Assembly (NCBI GenBank): GCA_963805445.1
Contig: CAWDUI010000011.1
Location: 186,001 to 250,000 of the forward strand
DNA from: JAENVT01 sp963805445
Lineage (GTDB): Bacteria; Actinomycetota; Acidimicrobiia; Acidimicrobiales; Ilumatobacteraceae
Direction of reading: 5' to 3'
DNA: 64,000 bases
The notes under the pieces were generated by a model, which had not been told where the DNA came from, searched no databases, and saw only the letters and a list, made by a program, of their open reading frames with translations. Shown here piece by piece: positions 27,667-40,117 of this stretch (position 1 is the stretch's first letter; each line of letters starts with the position of its first letter). The translations under genes were made by a program, and so were the position numbers.

Positions 27667-28431
27667 GCATCGTCGTCGACCAGCCCGCTGACCACGTCCT
27701 GACGATCGGGATCAACCGCCCCGCCGCTCGAAATGCCGTGGACGGCCCGACAGCGCGCGCCCTGGCGGAGGAGTTCCGGGCGTTCGACTCCGATCCCGAA
27801 CTGCACGTTGCGGTGCTGTACGGGATGGAGGGCACGTTCTGCGCCGGCGCCGACCTGAAACAGATCGGTTCGGGGAACGGCAATCGGGTGGAGGTCGACA
27901 TGTCGCTCGACGGTCCACTCGGTCCGACTCGGCTGCTGCTCGACAAGCCGGTGATCGCCGCGGTCGAAGGGCTATGCGGTGGCCGGAGGCTTGGAGCTGG
28001 CGCTCTGGTGCGATCTGCGTGTTGCCGCTGCCGATGCCGTCTTCGGTGTGTATTGCCGGCGGTGGGGCGTGCCGCTGGTCGATGGCGGAACCGTGAGGCT
28101 CCCCCGCCTGATCGGGCACAGCCACGCGCTCGACATGATCCTGACGGGCCGTGGCGTGTCGGGCGAGGAGGCAGTGCGGATGGGCCTGGCCAACCGGCTG
28201 GTTGCCCACGGGTCGGCGCTCAGCGCAGCTGTCGCCCTGGCAAGCGAGATCGCCGCACTCCCCCAGCGTTGCTTGCGCTCTGACCGTCGCAGCAGCTTCG
28301 ATCAATGGGGCCTCACCTACGACGAGGCCCTGGCCAACGAGACACAGCTGGGCCTGGCGACCATTCGCTCGGGTGAGACGCAGGAGGGCGCTGCCCGGTT
28401 TGCCGCTGGTGAGGGACGTCACGGCTCGTGA
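27663..28431 (+). CDS. Enoyl-CoA hydratase/isomerase (second copy), frameshifted
   Basis: Crotonase-fold protein of about 255 residues after repair. Motifs are TIGINRPAARNAVDGP, FCAGADLKQIG (first oxyanion loop), VEGYAVAGGLELALWCDLRVA (second loop) and VFGVYCRRWGVPLVDGGTVRLPRL. The break is an extra C near 27972, inside the second oxyanion loop. The C-terminus is NETQLGLATIRSGETQEGAARFAAGEGRHGS. It is only distantly similar to the copy at 15469-16254 and probably has a different substrate. It is convergent with an FKBP gene. Confidence 0.87.
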
Positions 28432-28524
28432 GTGTTCGCCTGATCGTATGACCGCGTAACGAACGTGTGTTCGTCTACCTGTAACACCCCTCTGGCAGAG
28501 ATGGAACGGCCTACCCACACGCAA

Positions 28525-28544
28525 CGCCGCCTGAACCGGCGGCG
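28525..28544. terminator. GC-rich hairpin between convergent genes
   Basis: CGCCGCC-6 nt-GGCGGCG, a perfect 7-bp stem, lies between the enoyl-CoA hydratase stop (28431) and the FKBP stop (28550). It could end transcription from either side. There is no T-tract, which is common in high-GC genomes. Confidence 0.42.
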
Positions 28545-28549
28545 AGCCG

Positions 28550-28921
28550 TCAGCGGATGCTGACGAGGTCGACGACGAAGACCAGGGTCTCGCCACCCTT
28601 GATCACGCCTCCCGCTCCCCTGCTTCCGTAGCCGAGGTGCGGTGGAATGGTCAGACGGCGACGACCGCCGACGCGCATGCCGGCAACGCCCTTGTCCCAG
28701 CCCTCGATGACCTCACGCGCCCCGAGCCGGAAGTCGAACGGATCGCCGCGGTTCCAGCTGGCGTCGAACTCCTTCCCGCTGCTCCAAGCGACTCCGGCGT
28801 AGTGCACGGAGACGCGCTTGCCGACCACCGCCTCGTCGCCGTCGCCGATGGTCTCGTCCTCGATGAGGAGGTCGGCGGGTGGTTCTTGCTCCGGGATGGT
28901 GATCATTGGTCGTTCGGCCAT
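28550..28921 (-). CDS. FKBP-type peptidyl-prolyl cis-trans isomerase
   Basis: 123-residue single-domain FKBP. The core includes GKRVSVHYAGVAWSSGKEFDASW, PFDFRLGAREVIEGWDKGVAGM, GGRRRLTIPPHLGYGSRG and LVFVVDLVSI, with the active-site tryptophan and the IPPHLGYG loop intact. It speeds proline isomerisation in folding. No signal peptide is present, so it is cytoplasmic. The ATG at 28921 is chosen as the first that gives the short N-terminus common in actinobacteria. Confidence 0.92.
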   Translation of the reverse strand: MAERPMITIPEQEPPADLLIEDETIGDGDEAVVGKRVSVHYAGVAWSSGKEFDASWNRGDPFDFRLGAREVIEGWDKGVAGMRVGGRRRLTIPPHLGYGSRGAGGVIKGGETLVFVVDLVSIR

Positions 28922-29005
28922 GAGCGACGACGTTACAGGGTGGTCGCCACCGGTTCCGTGCCGGCTGCCGCAGATCTGGCCGCTGGAACGGCGAGACTGG
29001 AGGCG

Positions 29006-30293
29006 ATGGCGAGGCGTGCGTGGATGATCGGTGCTGCAGGCGTGATCGTCGTCGCCCTCGCCTCGGCCACCAGCTCGTTCGGCGGGACTGCCGCCAACAC
29101 TGCTGTGACCTCGTCTCCGTCGTCGGCCGTGGTCACGACCGCAGGGCAAACAGTCGCGCCACTGCTCACCGAGCCGCCGTCGACGGAGCCGCCGAGTACG
29201 AGCACCACGTCGTCGGTCACCAGCGCCAGCACAACCAGCACAACCACGACCACCACCACCACCACGACGTACAACGGCGCGTTCGATGGCGATGCCTTCG
29301 ACGAGGTCGTGTCCACGGCGACGGTGGCTCATGGCGACATCGCCGCTGGTGTTGCCGTGATGCGCAACGGCGAGGTGCTGCACACCGCGGCGTTCGGAAT
29401 GGAGAATCCGTTCGAGTCCAAGCCGGCGACGACACACACCCGGTTCCGTATTGCCAGCGTGTCGAAGATGCTGACAGCCGTCGCCATCATGCAACTGGTC
29501 GAGGCTGGTTCCATCGAGCTCGACCAGCCATTCGCCGGCCAACTCGGGCTCGATGGCCCATTCGACGATCCGCGAGTTGGCACGGTCACGGTCCGCCAGC
29601 TGTTGTCGCACACCTCGGGTTTCACGGCCTCGCGTGGCATCTTCTTCGGCCACGGGGTCGATTCCTGGCAACAGGCAGCAAGCAACGCGTTCGGCCAGGT
29701 GCTGCAGTTCGACCCTGGCACCGCGTTCCAGTACAGCAACACGAACTACTGCCTGCTCGGCCTGCTGCTGGAGTCGGTCACCGGGCAACCGTTCGAAGCG
29801 GCGATTCGTGAGCGGGTGCTCGAACCGATCGGCGCCAAGGCCCACCTGGCCCCGACCTTCGACACACAACCAGGCGATGCGCTGCATGCCTCCGCAGCGG
29901 GCCGCAACTACATGGAGGCACTCGGGCCGGCCGGCGGATGGGTGGCCACGCCGCTCGACGTTGCCAAGCTGGCGTCGGCGCTGCGGATGATCGAGATCGC
30001 CCCGGTGGAGGGGGCGGTGGTGGGCAAGGCCTCCGTCGACGCCATGCGAGTGCCGGTCCCCGTCCCGGTCTCGGATCCGCCGCCGATCAACGGTTGGAGC
30101 TACGGCCTCGGGCTGATCCTGTTCGGTGACGGCTCCTGGGGGCATACGGGCACCATCGAGTCGACTCATGCGATCGTCGTCAACCGGCCGGACGGCTTGA
30201 CCGTCTCGGTCCTGATCAGCGGCAAGGTGCCGGCGAACACCGATGACTCTGCTCGGCGTGATCGACCAGGCGGTCGCCGCGGCGACCTCGTAG
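29006..30293 (+). CDS. Secreted serine hydrolase (beta-lactamase/penicillin-binding-like), frameshifted at the end
   Basis: Signal peptide or anchor (RRAWMIGAAGVIVVALASA), then a threonine/serine/proline linker of about 50 residues and a class C beta-lactamase-like domain. The catalytic SxxK is in RIASVSKMLTAVAIMQL, the tyrosine motif is in FQYSNTNYCLLGLLLE, and the third box is HTGTIES. An extra base near 30245 hides the true ending LLGVIDQAVAAATS (TAG at 30291-30293); the repaired length is 428 residues. Likely an exported esterase or peptidase. It is divergent from FKBP. Confidence 0.83.
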
Positions 30294-30316
30294 GGGCACC
30301 GGCTACCTTCCACTGC

Positions 30317-31573
30317 ATGGAGCTCCCGAATGCAGGCCTGATGTCCGATGCGATCTTTGCGCACCTCGACGAACTGAAGCGAGACGATGTGCGTTGGCGT
30401 GAAGGACGAGCCTTCACGCTGGTGTACTACGGGGGCGCCGAGGTGTTGGCCGTGGCCGAGGAGGCGTATCGCCGCTACGCGAGCGAGAACGCACTCAACA
30501 CCGACGCCTTCCCAAGCCTGCGGACCATCCAATCCGAGGTCGTGGCCATCGTCGGCGGCTGGTTGAAGGCCGGCGACGAGGGTGCCGGGTTCATGACCAG
30601 CGGCGGCACGGAGAGCATCCTGATGGCGGTCAAGGCTGCTCGCGAGCGCGGGCGCAAGGAGCGCGGGATCACCCAGCCGAACGTCGTGCTGCCGGCGAGT
30701 GCTCACGCCGCCTTCGAGAAGGGCTGCTACTACTTCGGATTGGAAAGCCGCCGTGTCCCTGTACGACCCGACTGGCGTGCCGATGTCGATGCGATGGAGG
30801 CGGCGATCGACGACAACACGGTGCTGCTCGTCGGCTCGGCCCCGCAATATCCACAAGGCGTGATCGACCCGATTCCCGAGATCGCCGCGCTGGCCCTCGC
30901 CGGCGACATCAACTGCCATGTCGACGCGTGCATGGGCGGCGTCACGCTGACCTACCTGGCCCGCCTCGGTGAGGCCGTCCCTCCTTGGAACTTCGAGGTC
31001 CAGGGGGTGACGAGCATCTCGGTCGACCTGCACAAGTACGGCTACACCGCCAAGGGTGCATCGGTGATCATGCACCGCAACAAGCGGCTGCGCGGCGTAC
31101 CAGACCTACGTCACCGACAACTGGCTCGGCGGTGTCTACGGGTCATCGGGTGTGCTCGGCACGAAGGGCGGCGGTTCGATGGCCGCAGCGTGGGCGGTGA
31201 TGCACTACCTCGGCAACGACGGGTACCTGCGCGTCACGGCTGCGGCTCGCGCTGCGTGTCTGCAGTTGGCGGACGCGATCGCGGCGACCCCGGGACTCGT
31301 GTTGCGGGCTGCGCCGCAGGCGACGTTGGTGGCGTTCGGCGCGGCAGATGAGGCCGGCTCGACGTGTTCGCGGTCGCCGACGGGCTGTGGCGTCGCGGTT
31401 GGTACGTCGACCGCCAAGGCCCTCCCCCGTCGCTGCATTGCACCGTCAGCGTCGTGCACGATGGCAAGATCGACGCCTTCGTGGCCGACCTGCGTGCCAG
31501 CGTCGACGAAGTGCTGCAAGCGAGCCGGCAGAGTGGCCAGGGCGCGATGGGCGTCTACGGGACGATCGAGTAA
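30317..31573 (+). CDS. Group II PLP-dependent decarboxylase / sphingosine-phosphate-lyase-like enzyme, frameshifted
   Basis: Motifs are YASENALNTDAFPSLRTIQSE, TSGGTESILMAVKAARE, LPASAHAAFEKGCYYFGLE, HVDACMGGVTL, and the PLP lysine in SISVDLHKYGYTAKGASV. This pattern is closest to sphingosine-1-phosphate lyase-like and glutamate-decarboxylase-like proteins. There is an extra base near 31097 (KRLRAYQTYVTDNWLGG is restored). A second break near 31360 needs either two extra bases removed or one missing base added. The repaired length is about 417 residues. The substrate is unknown. Confidence 0.8.
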
Positions 31574-31679
31574 CGCTTGGCTGACCATCGGTCGAGCGAG
31601 ACGGTACTCCGATCTGCAATCTGTGCACTTCTCTGCCGGTCCGCGACCGCCAACACCCGCCTCCTAGGCTCGATTGTGC

Positions 31680-34048
31680 ATGCCGTGGCGTCGAATCTTC
31701 GTGGCCGTGCTCGTGCTGGTGACGGCCGTTGCGTGTCAGCCGGCCAACCAGCGACCTCGTCCGCCGAAGCAGTCGGTGCGCGTCTCGGTGGTCGACGAGC
31801 AGGGCGAGCCGATCACAACTGCCGTGATGCGGGCGATCGGCAACACCAAGGCGATCGACATCCCGGGCACCCGTGAGCTGCAGATCGACCAACCAGTTGC
31901 CGGAACGATCGAAGCCGAGACCTACCTGCCCGAGCCATTCGTGATCGACCCGTCCGACAAGTCGGTGACCGTCAAGTTGTTCAGTCGGATTGGCCCGAGT
32001 GGTGCCGAGCGTTTGTCGTTGCAGTTCGGCGGCGACGTGATGATGGGTCGGCGCTACCAGCAGCCCGAGGGACGCACCGACACGCCGATCGCAACCACCG
32101 AGGCCGGAGCGCGGACCGTCGTGCGCCACATCGCCCCGATCATGGCCGCAGCCGATGTCTCGACCGTCAATCTCGAAACGGTGGTCGGCCAGCTTCCTCG
32201 ATCCGGTGCATACCCTGCCAAGCGCTTCTTGCTGGAGTCACCCCCGGTGGTGCTGGCCGCCTTGGAAGACATGGGGATCGATCTCGTCACGTTGGGCAAC
32301 AACCACGCCTACGACTGGCAGGGTCCGGGAATAGCGTCGACGATCGCCAGCCTCGACGGTGCCGGCATCGCCTGGGCCGGCGCCGGTACGAGCGTCGCCC
32401 AGGCCCAGGCCGGACGGATGATCGACGTGCGTGGTGCCAAGGTCGGTGTGGTCTCGGCCACCACGGTCAACGGTGACTTCGTCAACGACAATCTCCCGGG
32501 CCTCGACGAGAAACGTCCGAGCGACCTTCCCGAGAAGGATTCGTGGCAGTACGAGGAGCGCAAGTTCGGATTCGGCAAGGTCGGCGATCCGGCATATGTC
32601 CCCACCGAACTGCGCCGACCCGGGGTCGCCTGGACCGCGTTCACCGAGCTCGAATCATTGCTCGACGATCAGCAGTCGGGAGCCTTGTGGGCGGCGATGA
32701 CAGCGGTCTATCCAGAGCTGCAGGACTGGGTGGCCCGGAGAGGCCACGGTGGCGCTGCACCGTTCCAATCCGAGGCGATCAAGCGCTCGATCAGCGAACT
32801 CCGCGCCGATGGCGCCGATCTGGTCGTCGTCGAGATCCACGGTGGCTTCCAGTTCTCCGATGTCGCCAGCGAGTTCGCCACCCGGGCAGCGCATGCCGCG
32901 ATCGATGCCGGCGCGGATCTCGTCGTCGGTCACCATCCGCACGTCCTGCAGGGCTTCGAGTGGTACAAGGGCCGGCTGATCGCGTACTCGCTCGGCAACT
33001 TCGTGTTCGATCAGGACTTTCTGTCGACGTTCCCGAGCGCGATCTTGCGGACCGTGTTCGAAGGCAATCGAATGATCGACGCACGGGTCATCCCTTGACG
33101 ATCGATCGCTACCAGCCCGTGCCTGTCGGCGGAGTGGCCGCGACCCGGGTGATTCGGTTGATGAACGCCAGGTCGGCGCTGACCGCGTACAGCGATCGAA
33201 TCGCGCCGCGCCTCATCGCATCGGTCATCGATACGCACCTGCCCGGTAACGCGACGATCTCGGACACCGGTATGACCGGCGAGATCACCGATCACCGTGA
33301 CAGTGCGACGGTCGACGTTCGACCTCGGCGAGAGCGGCCGAGCGTCCATGCCACCTTGCACGTTGGTGCGCACCGGTTCGTTCGACGGTGACATCGGGAT
33401 CGATCTGCTGCAATGGGGCGACGTCGACGATGTCACGGCAGACGGCGAGACTGACGGCGCGACGCAATGGACGCTGACGGGGAACGTGACGGCAGCGGTC
33501 GAAGGCGCCAACCGTTTCCTGCGGTTGCAGGCGAGCAAGGTCCGCGGGGCCTCGGCGCGCCAGATTGCCCGCTCGACGACGCCGTTGCATCGTTGGTACG
33601 ACAGCAACTTCGACCCGGTCGATGGAGACCCGACTTACACGGTGCAGATGCGGACCCGGGGTACGGGGGTGGTCGACGCGACCTTGCGGATCGCGGTCTA
33701 CGACGTGAACGACACCGATCCCACAACAGAGCCGGTCTCGACGTTGCTGAATCAAACGACCCTCCGCGTTGCCCGTGCGCGACAGCACGGAGTGGAGCGA
33801 TCTCGACCTCGATGTCACCGCCGTCGTCAATGCCATGGTTGGTGATCTCCGTCCGAATGCGTTGCTGTTGTACATCGCCGTGCCCAGCGGCTCGCCACGA
33901 CTCGACGTCGACGACGTACAACTGATCGAGTGGCGCCATCCACAAGCGGGCGCCGACGGCGTGTGGGTGCCTGCTGATGCGGTACGCGGCCCGGCGCGGA
34001 CGACGATCGCTGTCGAACAGTCGGGTTGCGTGGCTCCCGCGTGGTTGA
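31680..34048 (+). CDS. CapA-like lipoprotein with C-terminal beta-sandwich-like region, multiply frameshifted
   Basis: Lipoprotein signal (FVAVLVLVTAVACQPANQ) with lipobox cysteine, then a small domain and a CapA/PgsA-type metallophosphatase-like domain: LQFGGDVMMGRRY, VSTVNLETVVG, DLVTLGNNHAYDWQGPG, ELRADGADLVVVEIHGG, DLVVGHHPHVLQGFEWY and LIAYSLGNFVFDQ. The first frame stops at 33098. Coding signal continues through three more frame changes (near 33093, 33318, 33768) to a likely TGA at 34046-34048 after another near 34026. This adds a carbohydrate-binding-like segment (GTGVVDATLRIAVYDVND, LLLYIAVPSGSPRLDVDD). CapA proteins act in poly-gamma-glutamate or cell-envelope polymer export. Confidence 0.75.
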
Positions 34049-34088
34049 GGCGTCGAGCCGCTACAGTTCACAACGTCGACATCCCCGA

Positions 34089-34281
34089 TCGGGAGAGCCT
34101 TCAACGCAGCCAGCGTTGCGGCGCCGAAGGAGCAACCTCCCCGGAATCTCTCAGGCAAATGGACCGATCGGGAAGGCAACGCTGGAAAGCAGCCGGCACA
34201 AGGCCTGCTCGCCGACGGGGAAATCCGCCCTCAGCACGATCGAAGGCGGAGAAGCTCTCAGGCACCAATGACAGCTGGGGA
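34089..34281 (+). ncRNA. Tandem glycine riboswitch (gcvT-type)
   Basis: Two aptamers are visible. The first (34089-34171) runs CGGGAGAGCC, GGCGCCGAAGGAGCAA, then TCTCTCAGGCA and GGACCG. The second (34180-34281) runs GCTGGAAAGCAG, GCCGACGGGGAAA, then CTCTCAGGCACCAATGACAGC. These are the conserved glycine-aptamer elements, and the gene that follows is gcvP. The 3' P1 strand CAGC continues into CTGGGGA, which can pair with the ribosome-binding region just before the ATG. Confidence 0.95.
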
Positions 34282-34309
34282 CGAACCCGATTCTCGCGAT
34301 CCCCAGGAG
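34275..34309 (+). promoter_or_regulatory. Riboswitch expression platform: anti-Shine-Dalgarno helix
   Basis: CTGGGGA (34275-34281) is perfectly complementary to TCCCCAG (34300-34306), which overlaps the Shine-Dalgarno AGGAG at 34305-34309, six bases before the ATG at 34316. Without glycine this 7-bp helix would hide the ribosome site. Glycine binding would hold the neighbouring CAGC in the aptamer P1 stem and favour opening, so the likely outcome is a translational ON switch. The pairing is seen; the switch direction is inference. Confidence 0.7.
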
Positions 34310-34315
34310 TGTCCC

Positions 34316-37171
<2,856 letters not shown>

Positions 37172-37196
37172 GCACGACCGCGGCTACGGTGCGGCC

Positions 37197-37867
37197 ATGG
37201 CCCAAAACTCTCCCCCAGGAATCAGCGACCTCCTTGGTCTGTTCGGCGGGGTCAACCCGTTCGGAGCGGTCACCAAGTCGATCAGCCAGTTCCAGCGTGG
37301 CGTGTCGGACTTTCTGTCAGCTGTCGAGAACTTCAACAAGACGATGGAGCAACTGCACGGGATGGCCAACCGGGTCAACAGCTTGCTCGATACGGTCGAG
37401 GAACCGATCCGGGCGTTCGTACCTCAGGTGACCCGCACCATCAAGGCTGCGGACTCGATGGTCGAGCAGCTGTCGGGGCCGATCGATCGAGTTGCGCCCG
37501 GGTTGTCGCGGCTGGCCGACGTGCTGTCGGCGCCAGCGCTGATGTCGATGCCGAACGACCTCAGCGAGTTCATGGGAGTGCTGTCGGATCTCGCCCGTCG
37601 CCTGCAGCCCCTCGGCATGATGGCCGAATCCGCTGGCAGCATGTTCGGCTTGCGGCCGCTGGCTGGTCTGCTGGGCGGGAGCACCAAGCCACCACCGCCC
37701 GCGGCAACGCCCGTACTTTCGACGACCCAACGTCAGGACCCACCAGCCAAGAAGGCCGCTCGCGAAGAAGGCGCCGGCCAAGAAGGCGCCCGCCAAGAAG
37801 GCCGCCGGCAAAGAAGGCGCCGGCCAAGAAGGCCGCTGCGAAGAAGGCGCCCGCCAAGAAGCGTTGA
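37197..37867 (+). CDS. Phasin-like helical protein with histone H1-like AKKAP tail, frameshifted
   Basis: The repaired 222-residue protein begins with a hydrophobic, glycine-containing helix (DLLGLFGGVNPFGAVTKSIS). Long amphipathic helices follow (RGVSDFLSAVENFNKTMEQL; VNSLLDTVEEPIRAFVPQV), then a proline linker. After removal of extra bases near 37763 and 37806 the C-terminus becomes repeated AKKAP/AKKAA ending in KKR (TGA 37865-37867). This layout recalls granule-associated PhaF-type proteins that join a phasin-like domain to a DNA-binding tail. I do not recognise the exact family. It is 25 bp after gcvP. Confidence 0.62.
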
Positions 37868-38416
37868 TCAGCGCTCAGCCAGGTGCTCGGCGCGACGCCG
37901 ATAGAAGTCGTCGATCGGCCCGAACTCCGGCTCCGTGGCGAAGTGGGCACGAGTTGCCTCGACGATCTCGTCGTTCGGCTTGTCGAGGTCGAGTGGTTCA
38001 CCCTGAGGTTGGCGCACATGCCAAGGGGTGTCGATGAACACCTCGACACCGTTGAACTCGGGATCCCGGAAGTAGACCGACCAGGCGTTGCCGTGGGTCA
38101 ACGGCATGATCTGGGTGACCGAAGCATCTGCCTGCAACGTCTTGTTGAGGGTCTTGAGGTCGTCCAGCGTGCCGCCCGAGCGAAAAGCCACGTGGTGCAC
38201 GCTGTTCGATGGATCGGGCCGGTCGCGTCCGGTGATGAACGCCACCTGATGGTGATCGTTCGCGTTCTGGGAGAGGAACACGATCTCGTCCGCGCCGAGC
38301 GGCCCGCGATCGGTCACCTCGAAACCGAGCGTGTCCCTGTAGAAGGCGATCATGGTGTCGGCGTCGTGCACGTAGATCACGGCGTGGGCGACCTCGAGGC
38401 GAAGTCCAGTGGCCAT
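37868..38416 (-). CDS. Glyoxalase/bleomycin-resistance (VOC) family dioxygenase-like protein
   Basis: Intact 182-residue protein with paired beta-alpha-beta-beta-beta modules: VAHAVIYVHDADTMIAFYRDTLGFEVTDRG, then SVHHVAFRSGGTLDDLKTL, and the C-terminal NAWSVYFRDPEFNGVEVFIDTPWH. Metal-ligand positions (H near the start, HH of VHHV, E of GVEVF) fit an extradiol-dioxygenase or glyoxalase-like enzyme. The substrate is unknown. Its stop lies directly against that of the phasin-like gene, which is convergent. Confidence 0.82.
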   Translation of the reverse strand: MATGLRLEVAHAVIYVHDADTMIAFYRDTLGFEVTDRGPLGADEIVFLSQNANDHHQVAFITGRDRPDPSNSVHHVAFRSGGTLDDLKTLNKTLQADASVTQIMPLTHGNAWSVYFRDPEFNGVEVFIDTPWHVRQPQGEPLDLDKPNDEIVEATRAHFATEPEFGPIDDFYRRRAEHLAER

Positions 38417-38462
38417 GAGCGCAGCGTAGCCATGCGCTGGTCGGCCAGTCGTGAGCGCGGAC

Positions 38463-39518
38463 TCAGCGCTTGGTCACGAACGGCGTCGACACGACACGAC
38501 CCGCCAGCGAGGTGCCGCGGACATCGACCACCACTTCGGTTCCCACTTCGGTGCTCGGTGGCATGAACGCCAGTGCGATCCCATGCCCCAGCATGGGCGA
38601 GAAGTTGCCACTCGTCACCACGCCCACGGCGTGATCGTCGATGAGCACGCTGCAGTCTGCGCGTGGCGGGCGGCGACCCTCGGTCGTGAGACCCATGAGC
38701 AGCCGCGGCACGCCTGCGCGGCGTTCTGCGTCGAGCGCCTCGCGGCCCCGGAACTCGTCTTTCGACCAGGCAACGACCCAGCCGAGACCGGCCTGCAGCG
38801 ACGTGATGCCTGGTCCGAGCTCGTGGCCGTGCAGCGGGAGGGCCGCTTCCAGTCGCAACGTGTCTCGTGCACCGAGGCCGGCCGGCGTGACGCCTGCGTC
38901 GGTGATTGCGGTCCACAGGTCGGTGGCAGCCGCGTTCGGCACGGCGATCTCGACCCCCGCCTCACCGGTGTAGCCGGTGCCGGCGACGACGCAAGGGGTG
39001 CCCTCCCACGTCAGTTGGCTGACCTTGAACCGCCCGACCGCCGCCGCCTCGGGAAAGACGGCAGCCAACCGCTCCTTGGCGCGTGGGCCCTGCACGGCCA
39101 GAATGGCGCGGTCGTGCGTGGTCTCGTGGCCGCCGATTGCCGCCCGTACACGATCGGTGTTCGAAGCATTGGGCATCACGTCGAACACTTCATCGTCGAC
39201 CCACCAGATGATGATGTCGTCGAGGACCGAGGCGTCGGTCTCATCGAGGAGGTGTGTGTACTGGGCGCGACCCGGAGCGATCTTGTAGAGATCGTTGGTG
39301 AGCGCAAACTGCAACCGCTCGTCGGCGTCACTCCCCTCGACGCGTACGGTGCCGAGATGCGACACGTCGAACACGACTGCGTCGTTGCGGCATGCGAGAT
39401 GCTCGTCGAGCGTGCCGATGGGATACGACAACGGCATCTCCCACCCGCCGAACGGGACCATCTTGGCATCAAGCCGGCGGTGCACCGCGTCGAGCGGGCT
39501 CGTCTCGAATTCGCTCAT
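38463..39518 (-). CDS. gcvT: Glycine cleavage system T protein (aminomethyltransferase)
   Basis: GcvT transfers methylene from the GcvH arm to tetrahydrofolate and releases ammonia. The 351-residue product has SPLDAVHRRLDAKMVPFGGWEMPLSYP at the start, DVSHLGTVRVEG, LTNDLYKIAPGRAQYTHLL, GYTGEAGVEIAVP, RDTLRLEAALPLHGHEL, and C-terminal GVVTSGNFSPMLGHGIALAF. The frame runs without a stop from the upstream merR gene, but the ATG at 39518 is the natural start; see that entry. It pairs functionally with gcvH at 42050 and gcvP at 34316. Confidence 0.94.
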   Translation of the reverse strand: MSEFETSPLDAVHRRLDAKMVPFGGWEMPLSYPIGTLDEHLACRNDAVVFDVSHLGTVRVEGSDADERLQFALTNDLYKIAPGRAQYTHLLDETDASVLDDIIIWWVDDEVFDVMPNASNTDRVRAAIGGHETTHDRAILAVQGPRAKERLAAVFPEAAAVGRFKVSQLTWEGTPCVVAGTGYTGEAGVEIAVPNAAATDLWTAITDAGVTPAGLGARDTLRLEAALPLHGHELGPGITSLQAGLGWVVAWSKDEFRGREALDAERRAGVPRLLMGLTTEGRRPPRADCSVLIDDHAVGVVTSGNFSPMLGHGIALAFMPPSTEVGTEVVVDVRGTSLAGRVVSTPFVTKR

Positions 39519-39971
39519 CACACAGCGCGGCGAGCCGACTGGGCCGACGTCGACGCCGGAAAGCTCGACGATCGTCGAGTCGAGGTCCGACTTCACACCG
39601 CCGATCGCCAAGACGTTGAGCACTCCCTGGCCGCCCCGACGCATGACGTCGACCAGCTGTTCGCCGTCGCACAGGATCACATCGCTGCCGCTGATCACGA
39701 GGTGCGCACTGGCGATGTCGGTGTCGACGTGGGTGCGGAGATACTCGAAGGCGGTGCGAACGGACTCGAGCTTGATGCCGGCATCGAGCAGGCTCTTGAT
39801 CACACGGAGTTCGAGCAGGTCGCGATAGCTGTACAACCGACGACTCCCGCTTCCGCTGGCGTCGGCCAGCGACGGGCGGATCAAGTCGGTGCGCGCCCAG
39901 TAGTCGAGTTGGCGATACGTGATGCCGACGATGGTCGCCGCCTTGGTCCCGCTGAATCCCTCTTCGCTCAT
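39518..39971 (-). CDS. MerR-family regulator (Rv1830/cg1633-like), probably frameshifted at its end
   Basis: Winged-helix MerR-type protein: AATIVGITYRQLDYWARTDLIRP holds the recognition helix, then GSGSRRLYSYRDLLELRVIKSLLDAGI. The C-terminal part GEQLVDVMRRGGQGVLNVLAIGGV matches the conserved VVDLLQGGQGVF region of mycobacterial Rv1830. As read, it continues in frame into gcvT. One extra base near 39540-39550 would restore the ending SARRAV with TGA (39518-39520) overlapping the gcvT ATG. The 454-bp span, one more than a multiple of three, agrees. It probably acts as a regulator within the garA/ftsR block. Confidence 0.85.
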
Positions 39972-40096
39972 TGCCCCTCTTCGCTCATGTCTGCCTTCGC
40001 TGAGGTCTGCCGACTCACACCCGCGTAACTACGGCAATGTAAGGAGTGCCAGGCTACGCCAACGGGGGCCGCACGTCAAACACCGCTGGCGCGAGC

Positions 40097-40117
40097 GATC
40101 GCGCGCAGCGCGCGATC
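40097..40117 (-). terminator. Hairpin at the end of the bfn transcription unit
   Basis: GATCGCGCG-CAG-CGCGCGATC, a perfect 9-bp stem, reaches into the stop codon of the DUF151 gene. It sits between the bfn stop and the separate merR-gcvT unit on the same strand. It is a likely terminator for the gcvH-garA-ftsR-bfn group. There is no strong T-tract on the minus strand. Confidence 0.5.

Noticed and set aside
28550..31075. Minus-strand ORF of 841 codons containing FKBP
   Set aside because: Only the last 123 codons match a family. The rest is antisense to the serine hydrolase and PLP enzyme, with composition typical of a shadow frame in GC-rich DNA.
28637..31351. One long plus-strand frame that seems to join the serine hydrolase to the PLP decarboxylase
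   Set aside because: It exists only because an extra base near 30245 hides the hydrolase stop. The ATG at 30317 and the family boundaries show two separate genes.
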